From Litorimonas haliclonae (lineage in GTDB: Bacteria > Pseudomonadota > Alphaproteobacteria > Caulobacterales > Maricaulaceae): DNA of 64,000 bases. A program made the translations under genes and the position numbers. Under the pieces are notes generated by a model. The model was not told where the DNA came from and searched no databases. It saw only the letters and a list, made by a program, of their open reading frames with translations. The stretch covers positions 186,001 through 250,000 of the forward strand of contig NZ_CBCSCO010000002.1 in NCBI RefSeq assembly GCF_965138505.1, given 5' to 3'. Positions 25,648 through 34,994 of this stretch are shown here, in pieces (position 1 is the first letter of the stretch; each line of letters begins with the position of its first letter).

Positions 25648-26568
25648 ATGACTGAGAATGTGCCAGTTTGGGCCGAGTTGTTTGTGGAATACGCCAATAA
25701 CCTCGACGAGTATTGGCCCAAGAGCCGATCAATCCAAATTACGAAATTTGAAAAATCTCTTGCCAAAATTCAAGCTGAATTCAAGGCGGGGTCGCGCGAA
25801 GAGGTTTTGCAGAAAATAATTTCTTTCGCGGAAACTCGCAAGACCAATCGTCCGGTGACAGTTTTTCTTATTAGCGCCGGAAGTTCCGGTTCGCACTGGC
25901 TGGAAGGTGTTTTGCAATCTGCTGCAGGTATGATTTCATGTGGCGAGGTTTACTTGCCCCCCAGTATGATGACTAAATTAAAAGCTTTAGGCGTGCTTGA
26001 TCGGTCTCTGTTTTTAGACTGCATACATTTAACGCACGCAAGTTCGCTGCCTCAAGACAGTGAGAAAGCGGTTTTTATAAATTCCGCTCATCTATCAGGG
26101 TGGAGACTAGCGAGGTTTATGGGCCCCCCGAAGAAAACCATTTTTTTGAAACGTCATCCTGCCAAAATTGTGACATCACGATCTTTTAGAAAACCCGCAT
26201 ATAGAAAGCTTTATGGCAGTCAAATGTCACTGGAAGAGTTTGTCGATCACAATATCGATTTTGTGAACAAATTTTTTGAAGTCTCTCTGAAAAATAATCC
26301 GGATTCCACAGTCTCATTTGAGGAGATGCGTACTGACTTAATAGAAGTGCTCAACAAAATTCAGCAGGATTTAGGTGTGCAATTTTCCGAGCCAGATGTT
26401 TCAAAAACACTCGAGGAGTACGGGTATGTTGGTTCAAACGATAAGAAAGATAATGTGAAGACGAATGTATATAGCGGCCCGAAATTGGAGATACCTGAGA
26501 AGCTAAGTGACAAAATTGGAACGAAAATGAAGAGTTTATCCACGACCCTCGGGTATGAAACTTTATAG
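25648..26568 (+). CDS. PAPS-dependent sulfotransferase family protein
   Basis: A 306-residue soluble protein. The P-loop-like 5'-phosphosulfate binding motif appears as SAGSSGSHWLEGVL (from residue 76). The 3'-phosphate binding motif is FLKRHPAKIVTSR, with Arg169 and Ser177 at the spacing seen in sulfotransferases. A C-terminal segment (VSFEEMRTDLIEVLNKIQQDLG) matches the usual Y/F-E-D/E-L helix after the fold. The reaction would transfer sulfate from PAPS to a hydroxyl or amino group; a sugar of the surrounding glycan is the likely acceptor by context. No APS kinase or PAPS synthesis gene is in the window. The identification rests on motifs only. Confidence 0.78.
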   Translation: MTENVPVWAELFVEYANNLDEYWPKSRSIQITKFEKSLAKIQAEFKAGSREEVLQKIISFAETRKTNRPVTVFLISAGSSGSHWLEGVLQSAAGMISCGEVYLPPSMMTKLKALGVLDRSLFLDCIHLTHASSLPQDSEKAVFINSAHLSGWRLARFMGPPKKTIFLKRHPAKIVTSRSFRKPAYRKLYGSQMSLEEFVDHNIDFVNKFFEVSLKNNPDSTVSFEEMRTDLIEVLNKIQQDLGVQFSEPDVSKTLEEYGYVGSNDKKDNVKTNVYSGPKLEIPEKLSDKIGTKMKSLSTTLGYETL

Positions 26569-26803
26569 TCGTAATATTGGTAGATGATGCGTCCAAACGT
26601 GCGTTTCCAGTTAATCTACACGCTAAATCCGGAGATTATAGGAAACTAATTCTCCCAAAACATTTCTTGAGAGATGCTGGTGGCTATTCCGAGAACACTT
26701 TGTGGGGGATAAAACTTGCATAGTAGTCAACAATGTTTTCTAAGCTACGCCCAGGAAGTAGTCTGTTCCTGATGGTTTTCAAAATAAAAATCAGAAATGC
26801 AAT

Positions 26804-27382
26804 ATGAGAAATTTTTTACAATCATTACTTTTTGGAGCCATGGTCGCGCTAGGTGGGTGTAGTGATGCCAGACATGAAATAGCTCGTCCAGTGTCGCCCC
26901 AAAATAGCGAAGGGGAGATTAAGTTTTTGCCGCTTGATTATTTAGTTGAAAACTACCCCCACGCAATTGTTGAGAAACTTGATAGCTTTGCAGTTATTGA
27001 CGATGGGCCTGGCTATAATACCCGCTATATAAAGGTGAATGAGGCGTCGGAAGGACAGACATTTCTATTCTGTTTCAAATATGAAAGTCTGACACCAACA
27101 GCCTCCGTAGGAATTCGATTTACCTTCGGGGATCAGAAAACTACGGTTGTAGCCGATCCCATAACCATGCAGGCCCAGCTCCGGGGGGACCGTGGCCTTA
27201 GTGGCGATGCATTCATGGCAAATGGAGCGCTATGCGGGGAGATTTCTTCCGATACTCCTCTTCTCCTTGAGGCGCTGACAGCTTATCCCGCTATTGGTCC
27301 TCAGGAAAGCTATCCGTTTTTCTCGGCAGACGCCGAAGGGGCAATTAACATATCAAAATACGTTATAGTTGTATTGCCATGA
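26804..27382 (+). CDS. Putative lipoprotein of unknown function
   Basis: A 192-residue protein with a lipoprotein signal peptide. A hydrophobic stretch from residue 4 ends in the lipobox ALGGC, with Cys19 as the lipidated residue. The mature part is beta-rich without a family I recognise. Its stop overlaps the start of the next gene (27379-27382), so the two are translationally coupled. It may be an accessory subunit of that large membrane protein. A free Cys pair in the mature part (FCFK, ALCGE) could form a disulfide. Confidence 0.75.
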   Translation: MRNFLQSLLFGAMVALGGCSDARHEIARPVSPQNSEGEIKFLPLDYLVENYPHAIVEKLDSFAVIDDGPGYNTRYIKVNEASEGQTFLFCFKYESLTPTASVGIRFTFGDQKTTVVADPITMQAQLRGDRGLSGDAFMANGALCGEISSDTPLLLEALTAYPAIGPQESYPFFSADAEGAINISKYVIVVLP

Positions 27383-29463
27383 GCAACGATGTAATTTCAA
27401 ATTCTGGAGAGTTTCACTCGGCTGATTTACCTTCCGACGGGTATGAAGGGATGCTTCCAAAGTGGATGTCTTTTGCTGTGTTAGTCACATTTTCGGTCTT
27501 GCTAACACTTGGCTATTTCACATTTCTTGACGGTTTCATAGCACATCCGAAGGCAATGGCGCTATCATTAATACCTTTTGCTCTGATATCTATCGTCGTT
27601 TTACGCAACGCTACGTTTACCCGGCAGGATAGCGCCGCGAAAAGCGTTTTCGGAAAGATAGTGTTGCTGGCACTTCCGATTGCAGCGCTCGCCTTCCTAT
27701 ATGTATGTTTGTTTTCTGGGGACTTGAAAAGTGACTTTGAAGCTTATTGGGATCTTGCGCGTCAATTCTCGCAAGGCTTAGAAGTAGACTGGGGCTCAGT
27801 TTACCATGCTAGAGCGAGGGCAATGCTTTCACCGGCGGTCTTTTTATTCGGACACCACGAGCTATCTTTCGAAGTTTTCAATGTATTATATATTTTTTCT
27901 TGCGCAGTGTCTGTTGGGTGGATCGCGTATAGATGCGCTGGGATCTATGCATCCAAAATTGCAATGTTCGCAACACTCTTATGTGCGGGGCCAATCGCCT
28001 GGGCCATAATACCAACACACGACCTGCCAGGGTCGGCTGTGTTCTTATTATGCATCGTATATATTGTCGAATTATGTCGGGTGGATGCCTCACGTCTATC
28101 TCAAACTTTTAATCGGAAATGGACCTTCCTTCTGTTCATAGCCAGCGCTATATTCCTCGGAATGGCGTTGGGGTGGATTCAATTTATTAAAGCCGCTACA
28201 CCATTTTACGTGGTTGGAGGCATTCTTGCGCTCATCATCGGCGGAAGTTTTAGTGAGGTAGCCACCAAAGCACGACCATTCACATCTCAGTTTTTCAAAA
28301 ATGTCCTTGCAAAAACAGGCTTTCTATTTCTTCCTGTCTTGATAGCCATGTGCGCGCAGAACATTGTTCCGGGTGCAGACAATTTCCATAAATTTGAGCG
28401 AGGAGCGGGCGGTCTTACCGAGTATTGGATTGCCGCGCACACCAATTCTTACGGCGATGGGTCATACTCGAATGATATCGGAAGATTTTTCAGGCCATAT
28501 CGGTACGAATCAAGTGATGAAGCCATTCCTCTTGCCGTAGCGAATATGTCGGACGACCCGATGGGATCAGTAGTCCATAGATTCAGAAAAGCGGAAAGGC
28601 TTATGAATTTTGCAAGCCTTGGTTTTGGAGTGGGATCTCCCGAGCGTGCCTCGAGCGAAGCAACGCCAAAAGAGACGATAGATATAAAGCCAATATTTGC
28701 TTTTTTGGCGCACACATATTGGTTGCTTCTTCTAGCATCTACATTGATCATTATTTTTTCAAAGAAAAAATTGCGGTCGAGGGCGGCAATAGTCTTGACT
28801 CCTTCCTTAGTGGCTGCAGGCGCTCTGATAATGCTTGGTCAAGTTCAGGCTCGATATATGATGCCGTTATGGTTCGTCGGGATCATTCTCATTGGTTTAG
28901 CGGCGGCCTCGATTGCCGACTTCAAAACAATGACTAAGCCTGAAATGAGAACAATATTGAAACGGGGAGGCTTAAATATACTTCAAAGTCTAGCTGTACT
29001 CGTAGGAGTGGCGGTCATTGGTTTAATTGTCTTCGTTGCAGGAAGTAGGTTGATTTATCAACCTCAGGATGGCCGACCTGTTTACCTAGAAGGAAATGTT
29101 CGTTCCGTTCTCGGAGGGGAGGCGCCAAGTCCATACGCATTCAGAGGCACCACGCGTCCTTATTTTGAGGTAAATGGGACAGCTGTTTCTCTGCCCGATG
29201 CTCTCATTGGACAACCCTTAGAAGCTTGGACGCTCGTCCGCTTACCCAGAGGGACGGATGAAGAATGTTTTGCGAATGTTTCTGTAGCGGGGGGCGGGGA
29301 TGCGACGGCACCGGTTAGATTAGAAAACGGAAAAGCCAGTAGGCTGCTGTTTATAGGCGCCAAACAAGTCGAGTTTGAATATGAGAAAACTTGCGGCGGC
29401 GTAAAAGACAACACTAGCTTATCATATGAAATTGCCTTCATTCGTGCAGTTTCGCCAAGTTGA
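27379..29463 (+). CDS. Large GT-C-like integral membrane protein
   Basis: A 694-residue protein with around 11-13 hydrophobic segments between residues ~30 and ~560, then a ~130-residue soluble C-terminal domain that probably faces the periplasm. In the first large loop after the third helix it has GDLKSDFEAYWDLARQFSQG, where acidic residues sit as in lipid-linked-sugar GT-C transferases (GT39/ArnT-like). A later loop contains a FHKFERGAGG segment. These features suggest transfer of a sugar from a polyprenyl-phosphate carrier, such as the product of the GtrB-like enzyme at 32666. The family is assigned by topology rather than clear homology. It is coupled to the lipoprotein gene upstream. Confidence 0.65.
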   Translation: MSNDVISNSGEFHSADLPSDGYEGMLPKWMSFAVLVTFSVLLTLGYFTFLDGFIAHPKAMALSLIPFALISIVVLRNATFTRQDSAAKSVFGKIVLLALPIAALAFLYVCLFSGDLKSDFEAYWDLARQFSQGLEVDWGSVYHARARAMLSPAVFLFGHHELSFEVFNVLYIFSCAVSVGWIAYRCAGIYASKIAMFATLLCAGPIAWAIIPTHDLPGSAVFLLCIVYIVELCRVDASRLSQTFNRKWTFLLFIASAIFLGMALGWIQFIKAATPFYVVGGILALIIGGSFSEVATKARPFTSQFFKNVLAKTGFLFLPVLIAMCAQNIVPGADNFHKFERGAGGLTEYWIAAHTNSYGDGSYSNDIGRFFRPYRYESSDEAIPLAVANMSDDPMGSVVHRFRKAERLMNFASLGFGVGSPERASSEATPKETIDIKPIFAFLAHTYWLLLLASTLIIIFSKKKLRSRAAIVLTPSLVAAGALIMLGQVQARYMMPLWFVGIILIGLAAASIADFKTMTKPEMRTILKRGGLNILQSLAVLVGVAVIGLIVFVAGSRLIYQPQDGRPVYLEGNVRSVLGGEAPSPYAFRGTTRPYFEVNGTAVSLPDALIGQPLEAWTLVRLPRGTDEECFANVSVAGGGDATAPVRLENGKASRLLFIGAKQVEFEYEKTCGGVKDNTSLSYEIAFIRAVSPS

Positions 29464-29630
29464 CTTACGAAACGGGGCGGGAATTTAAGGTTGGCGAGAT
29501 TAAATCCAGCTGGCGACATTTTCAAAATTCCCCTCTACCTGTCGTGCAGTTTTTGATACAGAAAACCATTACTTGTTATCACTAAGTAATATAACCGAAA
29601 CGCATAGACACAGAATACCATGGAGTTTTT

Positions 29631-30389
29631 ATGAAAACCATTTTGCTTGCAGGCGGCTTTGGCACACGTCTCTCAGAGGAAACAAGTCTTCGGCCAAAGC
29701 CCATGGTGGAAATAGGTGGTCGTCCTATCCTAACTCATATTATGGGGATGTACTCTAAGTATGGCTTCAACGAGTTTTTAGTCGCGGGAGGATACAAAGC
29801 GGATTTTATAAAGAACTATTTTGCCAATTTGCCGATGCAGCTCAACGACTTTGAGATTGATCTGGGGTCAGGCGATGTCTCTATACTTGGAACCAATTCA
29901 CCGGATTGGAAGGTTGCCGTCGTGGATACGGGCTTGCAGACTATGACGGGCGGACGTATTAAGCGTTTGAAACCTCACACCAACGGTACATTCATGTGTA
30001 CATATGGGGACGGCGTGGCAGATATTGATATCAAAGCGCTCGTCGATTTTCACAAGTCTCATGGCAAACTGGCAACGATCACCGCAGTTCGCCCGCCCGC
30101 TCGCTTTGGCAGTTTGATCATGGACGGCGAAAAGGTAACAGAATTTGAAGAAAAAAATCCTCTCAAAGAAGGTTGGATTAATGGCGGATTCTTTGTCTTA
30201 GAGCCGGAAGTATTTAATTATATTGATGATGACAGCCAGCCATTCGAACGCGAGCCTCTCACCCGTATCGCCGAAGATGGACAGTTGATGGCCTATAAAC
30301 ATAGTGGGTTCTGGCAACCTATGGATACGCTGCGTGAGAAAAATATGTTAGATAAGATAGTCAATGAGGGTAAGGCTCCGTGGATGTAA
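29631..30389 (+). CDS. rfbF: Glucose-1-phosphate cytidylyltransferase
   Basis: RfbF/DdhA makes CDP-glucose from CTP and glucose-1-phosphate, the first step to CDP-3,6-dideoxy- or 6-deoxyhexoses. The 252-residue nucleotidyltransferase begins MKTILLAGGFGTRLSEETS, then RPKPMVEIGGRPILTHIM, and carries CTYGDGVADIDI with the metal-binding Asp and INGGFFVLEPEVF. This combination distinguishes it from the thymidylyl- and guanylyltransferases in the same locus. The next enzyme, RfbG, is encoded on the opposite strand 2 kb away, so the pathway is not one operon. Confidence 0.95.
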   Translation: MKTILLAGGFGTRLSEETSLRPKPMVEIGGRPILTHIMGMYSKYGFNEFLVAGGYKADFIKNYFANLPMQLNDFEIDLGSGDVSILGTNSPDWKVAVVDTGLQTMTGGRIKRLKPHTNGTFMCTYGDGVADIDIKALVDFHKSHGKLATITAVRPPARFGSLIMDGEKVTEFEEKNPLKEGWINGGFFVLEPEVFNYIDDDSQPFEREPLTRIAEDGQLMAYKHSGFWQPMDTLREKNMLDKIVNEGKAPWM

Positions 30390-30485
30390 TCCAAGGTTTC
30401 TCCGCAACAGGGCCTCAATTAATTCACGATTGAAACCTTTGGGAAGAACCTAAATTACGTCAAGGGGCAAAACGTGAAAAGAGAT

Positions 30486-31400
30486 CTAATGAAATTTTGA
30501 CAAATAATCAGCTAGAGCTGTTTCAGTTGTCCATTCAGGGCGCCAGTCTAAGAAAGTATTAGCTTTTTCAATATTAGCGACCATGAACGAAACGTCTGTA
30601 TCGCGCATGGGTAATGAACCAAAATTAAGCTGCTCGGGACGGTATTTTCCTAAACGGCAAAAAACTTTCGAGAATTCGCGAACAGAAATTCCCCTTCCGC
30701 TGCCAATATTATAAACTGTGAACCTGGCCCGCTCGGGTTGGGTTAGTGCGGCAAAAATTGCTGAAGTCACATCTGGTATATAAATAAAGTCACGAATCTG
30801 GGTGCCTTCGGACATGGGGACGGTTTCACCCGCAGAGAGCTTGCTTTGCAGAGACGGAAGCAAACGGTGGGGAGCTTCTCCTTCGCCAAACACTCCGAAC
30901 AATCTCAGACAGGTAATTTCGGTTTCTTCAGACTCCGAGACTTTTCGGAGTTGCTGCGTGGCTTCGGCTTTACTCCCGCCATAACTGTTTGTGTTTCGGA
31001 CAACTGTATCAGTCTCACGTGTCGCGATATCGGTGCCATTTGCTAGATATTCAGACATAGAGCCCAATTGCACAAATCGTTTGCTCTGAACGATATTCGC
31101 AGCTTTTGCGAGTTGGGTCGGTAAATCTATATTGACCAATTTCATTTGAGACGCATCACGATCGTTAGGTTTAACCCCGTAACCCGCTGCATTCAAAACG
31201 TAATCGCACGGTTCGTTTTTAAGCAGCGACGAAACTTCTTCAGGTTTACCTGTGACCATTTTCACTTCGACATGGCTGGGCAATTCAAAATCAGGAGCAC
31301 TGCGCAGCGGTAAAACTATACGCGAAAATTCATGTGCGTAATCGTTTAGAAAATGCCGACCAATAAAGCCCGATCCACCTGTCATGAAAAGCTGAGACAT
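30486..31400 (-). CDS. NAD(P)-dependent epimerase/dehydratase (SDR), possible CDP-4-keto-6-deoxyglucose reductase
   Basis: A 304-residue extended SDR protein. It has the Rossmann motif TGGSGFIG (residues 7-14), an FVQLGSMSEY serine segment, and the catalytic pair Y140/K144 in YGGSK. IYNIGSGRGISVREF marks the substrate-binding half. It lies 3 bases downstream of rfbG on the same strand, so it probably acts on the RfbG product. With no rfbH-type 3-dehydrase in the window, a simple 4-keto reduction to a CDP-6-deoxyhexose is the most economical role. Abequose- or paratose-synthase-like activity would require rfbH elsewhere. Confidence 0.75.
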   Translation of the reverse strand: MSQLFMTGGSGFIGRHFLNDYAHEFSRIVLPLRSAPDFELPSHVEVKMVTGKPEEVSSLLKNEPCDYVLNAAGYGVKPNDRDASQMKLVNIDLPTQLAKAANIVQSKRFVQLGSMSEYLANGTDIATRETDTVVRNTNSYGGSKAEATQQLRKVSESEETEITCLRLFGVFGEGEAPHRLLPSLQSKLSAGETVPMSEGTQIRDFIYIPDVTSAIFAALTQPERARFTVYNIGSGRGISVREFSKVFCRLGKYRPEQLNFGSLPMRDTDVSFMVANIEKANTFLDWRPEWTTETALADYLSKFH

Positions 31401-31403
31401 ACT

Positions 31404-32492
31404 TTATTTTATTCGAGCTTCCCGTTTTGCAGAGTAATCTTGAATCTGCTTGTAAGTTATATCTGCTACGTCTTCGGGATTGGCAAAATAGGCATCATAC
31501 CAGTCTCCTGTCATTTGAATGCTTTCCCAGACTGTCAATCCTGGCACCCAACGTAGTTCACGCATAGATTTAGAAATATCCAATGTTAAATAGCGCGTTT
31601 CAGGTAAGCTTGGATCAGCGCCAAGTTCAATATTTAAATCAACTTCGGACCAATTCTCTTTCAACTTCTTAGCCAATTCATAAACGGTGACAATATCCAT
31701 AGGGTTAGGTCCGAAGTTCCAAGCACCGATATAGTCCTTTTTACTTTCGCTCATAAGTTTCTCGCCCAAAGTCATGTAGCCGTGACAGAGTTCCAGTACA
31801 TGTTGCCACGGACGGACTGCATCGGGGTTACGAATGGACAGGCTTCCTCCTGATCCTGCCGCACGGACAGCGTCAGGGATAATTCGGTCAACCGCCCAAT
31901 CGCCCCCTCCGATGACATTGCCGCCACGAACAGTGGCCATTGACGGCCCCTCCTTATTGTCCAATTGGAACATGGTGTCTCGATACGCTCCTGCCACAAT
32001 TTCAGAGGCCGCCTTTGAGGCGCTATATGGGTCTTTGCCGCCCAACGGGTCGGTTTCCCTGTAAGGCCAAGCCCAGTCGGCATTGTGATAGACTTTATCT
32101 GTTGTCACGCAAACTATTGCTGGAGGTGTCTCTAAATGGCGGCAAGCTTCCAATATATTTGCTGTCCCCATGACATTTGTAGAAAATGTCTCTAATGGTT
32201 CGGCGTAAGAGTGCCGAACCAGAGCTTGGGCCGCGAGGTGCATCACGCAATCAGGTTTAAACTCATGAATGAGCTTTTCCATGAGAGCATAATCTCTAAT
32301 ATCTGCGTAAAAACTTTCAGCGTAGGAATCAGGCCCCATAATTTGGTGGAGTGAGGGTTGGTTGCTGTCAGGCGCTAAGCTGATTCCCCGAACTTCTGCG
32401 CCAATTGAGGTTAGCCAAGCGGAGAGCCACGCGCCTTTAAATCCGCTATGGCCAGTAACCAGGATACGCTTCCCTTTATAAATTTCAAACAT
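31404..32492 (-). CDS. rfbG: CDP-glucose 4,6-dehydratase
   Basis: RfbG/DdhB turns CDP-glucose into CDP-4-keto-6-deoxyglucose. The 362-residue SDR begins YKGKRILVTGHSGFKGAWL, the typical family start where GxxGxxG reads GHSGFKG. It shows HLAAQALVRHSYAEP, the catalytic Y156/K160 in YSASK, RGGNVIGGGDWA, and RPWQHVLELCHGYM. It is the first gene of a minus-strand pair with the reductase and is divergent from the GtrB-like gene. Its substrate is supplied by RfbF. Confidence 0.95.
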   Translation of the reverse strand: MFEIYKGKRILVTGHSGFKGAWLSAWLTSIGAEVRGISLAPDSNQPSLHQIMGPDSYAESFYADIRDYALMEKLIHEFKPDCVMHLAAQALVRHSYAEPLETFSTNVMGTANILEACRHLETPPAIVCVTTDKVYHNADWAWPYRETDPLGGKDPYSASKAASEIVAGAYRDTMFQLDNKEGPSMATVRGGNVIGGGDWAVDRIIPDAVRAAGSGGSLSIRNPDAVRPWQHVLELCHGYMTLGEKLMSESKKDYIGAWNFGPNPMDIVTVYELAKKLKENWSEVDLNIELGADPSLPETRYLTLDISKSMRELRWVPGLTVWESIQMTGDWYDAYFANPEDVADITYKQIQDYSAKREARIK

Positions 32493-32665
32493 AGTCTTCG
32501 CCTGTGGGTTTAATAATCCGTTTTCCGTACATTTAAGGCAACAGTAGGCGCGGCGCTAGACAAAACCTGGCCTAGTTTTGTATCGCATATCGGGACTATA
32601 CAGGCTGGAAAATAGCGTTTACGACGCGGGCGTGTAATCCTCAGGTAAAGTGGACGGGTATCTAA

Positions 32666-33721
32666 ATGGCAAAAGCCGAAACGAAATCTATGAATAAGTC
32701 CGGGCCTAGGCGTCTCGTAACAATTTCCATCCCGACTTATAACGAGTCCGAAAATATTAAGCGGCTAATTTCCCGACTTCAAGAAACTGCAGACACACTG
32801 CCGCAATATGACTTTGAATTTCTTTTTACTGATAACGCGAGCGAAGATGACACTTTTGCAATACTGGCAGAAATGGCCAAATCAGAGCCGCGCATTCGAG
32901 CCTTGCGTCTTTCCCGAAATTTTGGATTCCAGCGCTCTATTTTAACGAACTTTCTGAATGCAAAAGGCGACTGCGCTATCCAAATCGATGCAGATTTACA
33001 GGATCCGCCCGAATTGTTTCCAGAGTTTTTAAAACGATGGGAAGAGGGGTATTCTGTTGTCTATGGTGTTAGAAAAAATCGAAAAGAGAGTAAGCTTGAG
33101 CAATCCTTCAGAAAGATTGGCTACCGAATCATCCGATATTTAAGCGAAATTTCTGTTCCGAACGATGCTGGGGATTTCCGCTTAATAGACCGAAAAATTA
33201 TTGAGCAATTGCGAACAATTGAAGACCAAACGCCATATCTGCGAGGGTTGATTGCGAGTTTCGGTTATGCCCAAACGGGCATCCCATACGAGCGTGACAA
33301 ACGAATGGCTGGGGAGAGTAAGTTTAAACCCATAGCGCTAATTCGGTTGGGCGTAGATGGAATCGCTAGTCAGTCAGTTCGACCCTTGCGCCTCCTTAGC
33401 TATGTTGGGGTAATATTTGGGTTGTTTTCAATTGCTTTGATTGCCTACTACTTGGTGCAATACCTTTTCATGGGCGGAGAGGGCGCGCGTGGTTTTACAA
33501 CACTTGCTATATTGGTACTAATCTCGACAACTGTGAATGCAATAGGTTTAGGGATCATGGGAGAATATCTGGGGCGTGTATTTAACAACTCCCGGCGCTT
33601 GCCAATAGCTATTATTGATCAACGAATAGAGCCATTACCTGCTGGAGACGTAGCTCAAACGAAAACGATGGAAAGTGGTTCAACTTCTAAGGATTCGCCC
33701 AAATCGAAAAAGGGTCGTTAA
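32666..33721 (+). CDS. GtrB/DPM1-type polyprenyl-phosphate glycosyltransferase (GT2)
   Basis: A 351-residue GT2 enzyme that probably loads a sugar onto undecaprenyl phosphate. The catalytic domain has VTISIPTYNESENI, FLFTDNASEDDT, LRLSRNFGFQRSI and the metal-binding DADLQDPPEL, then NDAGDFRLIDRK, all hallmarks of the GtrB/ArnC/DPM1 branch. Two membrane helices follow (residues ~235-260 and ~270-295), the usual GtrB topology. The tail is Ser/Lys-rich. The next gene starts 3 bases later and a GtrA-like gene follows it, giving a GtrB-methyltransferase-GtrA module. The sugar is unknown. Confidence 0.92.
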   Translation: MAKAETKSMNKSGPRRLVTISIPTYNESENIKRLISRLQETADTLPQYDFEFLFTDNASEDDTFAILAEMAKSEPRIRALRLSRNFGFQRSILTNFLNAKGDCAIQIDADLQDPPELFPEFLKRWEEGYSVVYGVRKNRKESKLEQSFRKIGYRIIRYLSEISVPNDAGDFRLIDRKIIEQLRTIEDQTPYLRGLIASFGYAQTGIPYERDKRMAGESKFKPIALIRLGVDGIASQSVRPLRLLSYVGVIFGLFSIALIAYYLVQYLFMGGEGARGFTTLAILVLISTTVNAIGLGIMGEYLGRVFNNSRRLPIAIIDQRIEPLPAGDVAQTKTMESGSTSKDSPKSKKGR

Positions 33722-33724
33722 GCT

Positions 33725-34444
33725 ATGGCTACACATGAAAAAAAAACTAAAGATCGAAACAAAGAGATATTTGATTCGCGTAGTTCGCATTACGCTGAGG
33801 ATATAAATGACTCAGTTGCATTTAGCGGACTGAAAGCGGATTTTTTTACCCGTGTTAAAGCAGAGTATTTCCGAGATCACCTGACCGAAAAATTTGGAGG
33901 CACAACAAAACTAAACGTGCTTGACCTTGGTTGTGGCATTGGAATTTTCGAAGGATTATTTGAAAATGACTTTGACGCGATCACGGGAATCGATGTGTCA
34001 GAACTGTCCATCGAAACGGCTAAGGCAAACCAAAAACATGCCTGTTTTCACCTTTATGAAGGCAGCCAAATACCCTTTGAGGACGATCACTTTGACGTCG
34101 TATTCACTATTTGTGTGATGCATCATGTTCCGCCTGAAAATTGGGAGAAGTTCGTAGCTGAAGCACATCGAGTGCTCAAACCTGGCGGTGTGTTCGCGGT
34201 ATTTGAACATAACCCATACAACCCTCTTACGCTAAAAGTCGTGAATGATTGCATATTGGACGAGGACGCGGTTTTGCTGAAACCGAAAAAGCTCAATCAA
34301 GTAATAAAAACAGCGTTTTCAAAGCCTACGAGAACAGAATTTATTATCGCGATCCCGCCGTTAAACAAATTCTTTAAGTTCTTTGACCGGCTTTTGAAGA
34401 GACTTCCGTTCGGTGCACAATATGCCGTTTATGTCGAAAAATAG
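33725..34444 (+). CDS. Class I SAM-dependent methyltransferase
   Basis: A 239-residue methyltransferase with motif I LDLGCGIGIFEGLF, the acidic residue after strand 2 in ITGIDVSELSIETAK, and post-motif FDVVFTICVMHHVPPENW, the pattern of the UbiE/Methyltransf_11 group. It sits between the GtrB-like and GtrA-like genes. By context it could methylate a lipid-linked or glycan sugar, but small-molecule methyltransferases cannot be assigned a substrate by sequence. There is no membrane segment. Confidence 0.88.
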   Translation: MATHEKKTKDRNKEIFDSRSSHYAEDINDSVAFSGLKADFFTRVKAEYFRDHLTEKFGGTTKLNVLDLGCGIGIFEGLFENDFDAITGIDVSELSIETAKANQKHACFHLYEGSQIPFEDDHFDVVFTICVMHHVPPENWEKFVAEAHRVLKPGGVFAVFEHNPYNPLTLKVVNDCILDEDAVLLKPKKLNQVIKTAFSKPTRTEFIIAIPPLNKFFKFFDRLLKRLPFGAQYAVYVEK

Positions 34445-34535
34445 TGAATAAAACTCTTCGGGTATGGCTAGCATCACCAAGCAGGCCCCGTTTATGGATA
34501 TGAGCCGGGTTTAACAGTCTTTAAGGTTTTAATAC

Positions 34536-34919
34536 GTGCTTAGTTCTGATTATCGGGAAAAAATTGTCTTTGTTATGGTCGGAGGCATGGCGGCACTTGC
34601 TTATTATGCTGTGTATTTGGGCCTAAAGTATGTGGGTCTTGCTACTGCTATCTCTCTATTTTTTGCACATTTAACGGGAATGGTTGTCTCATATAGCGGT
34701 CACGCGCTTTTCACATTTAAGAAGCAGCTTGCAAATCTGGGACAAGTTATTCGTTATGTCGTCGCCAATTTATTTGGTGCGCTCGTAATTGCTATTATTG
34801 GTCATTTCGTCTGGAAAGTCATTCCCAATGAGATTGTTATCTTGGTCATAGCAACTGTTGTTGCGACACTACTCAATTACGTATTGTTTAAATATTTTGT
34901 TTATATCGACGAAACGTAA
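34536..34919 (+). CDS. GtrA-like membrane protein, probable polyprenyl-phosphate-sugar flippase
   Basis: A 127-residue protein with four hydrophobic helices, the standard GtrA topology. Family marks are the first-helix start IVFVMVGGMAALAYYAVYLGL, SYSGHALFTFK between helices 2 and 3 (with the conserved aromatic/FTF segment) and NYVLFKYFVY at the end. It starts with GTG at 34536. GtrA partners move lipid-linked glucose or other sugars across the inner membrane for periplasmic transfer. The GT-C-like protein at 27379 is a plausible acceptor-side transferase. The gap from the methyltransferase is 91 bases. Confidence 0.88.
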   Translation: MLSSDYREKIVFVMVGGMAALAYYAVYLGLKYVGLATAISLFFAHLTGMVVSYSGHALFTFKKQLANLGQVIRYVVANLFGALVIAIIGHFVWKVIPNEIVILVIATVVATLLNYVLFKYFVYIDET

Positions 34920-34994
34920 GTTCAGCCAAGGCGCTTAGGTCAGGCATTTAAAAACACTTCGGAAACTTTTGGATCAAATTGCAGATGGTTCTCT

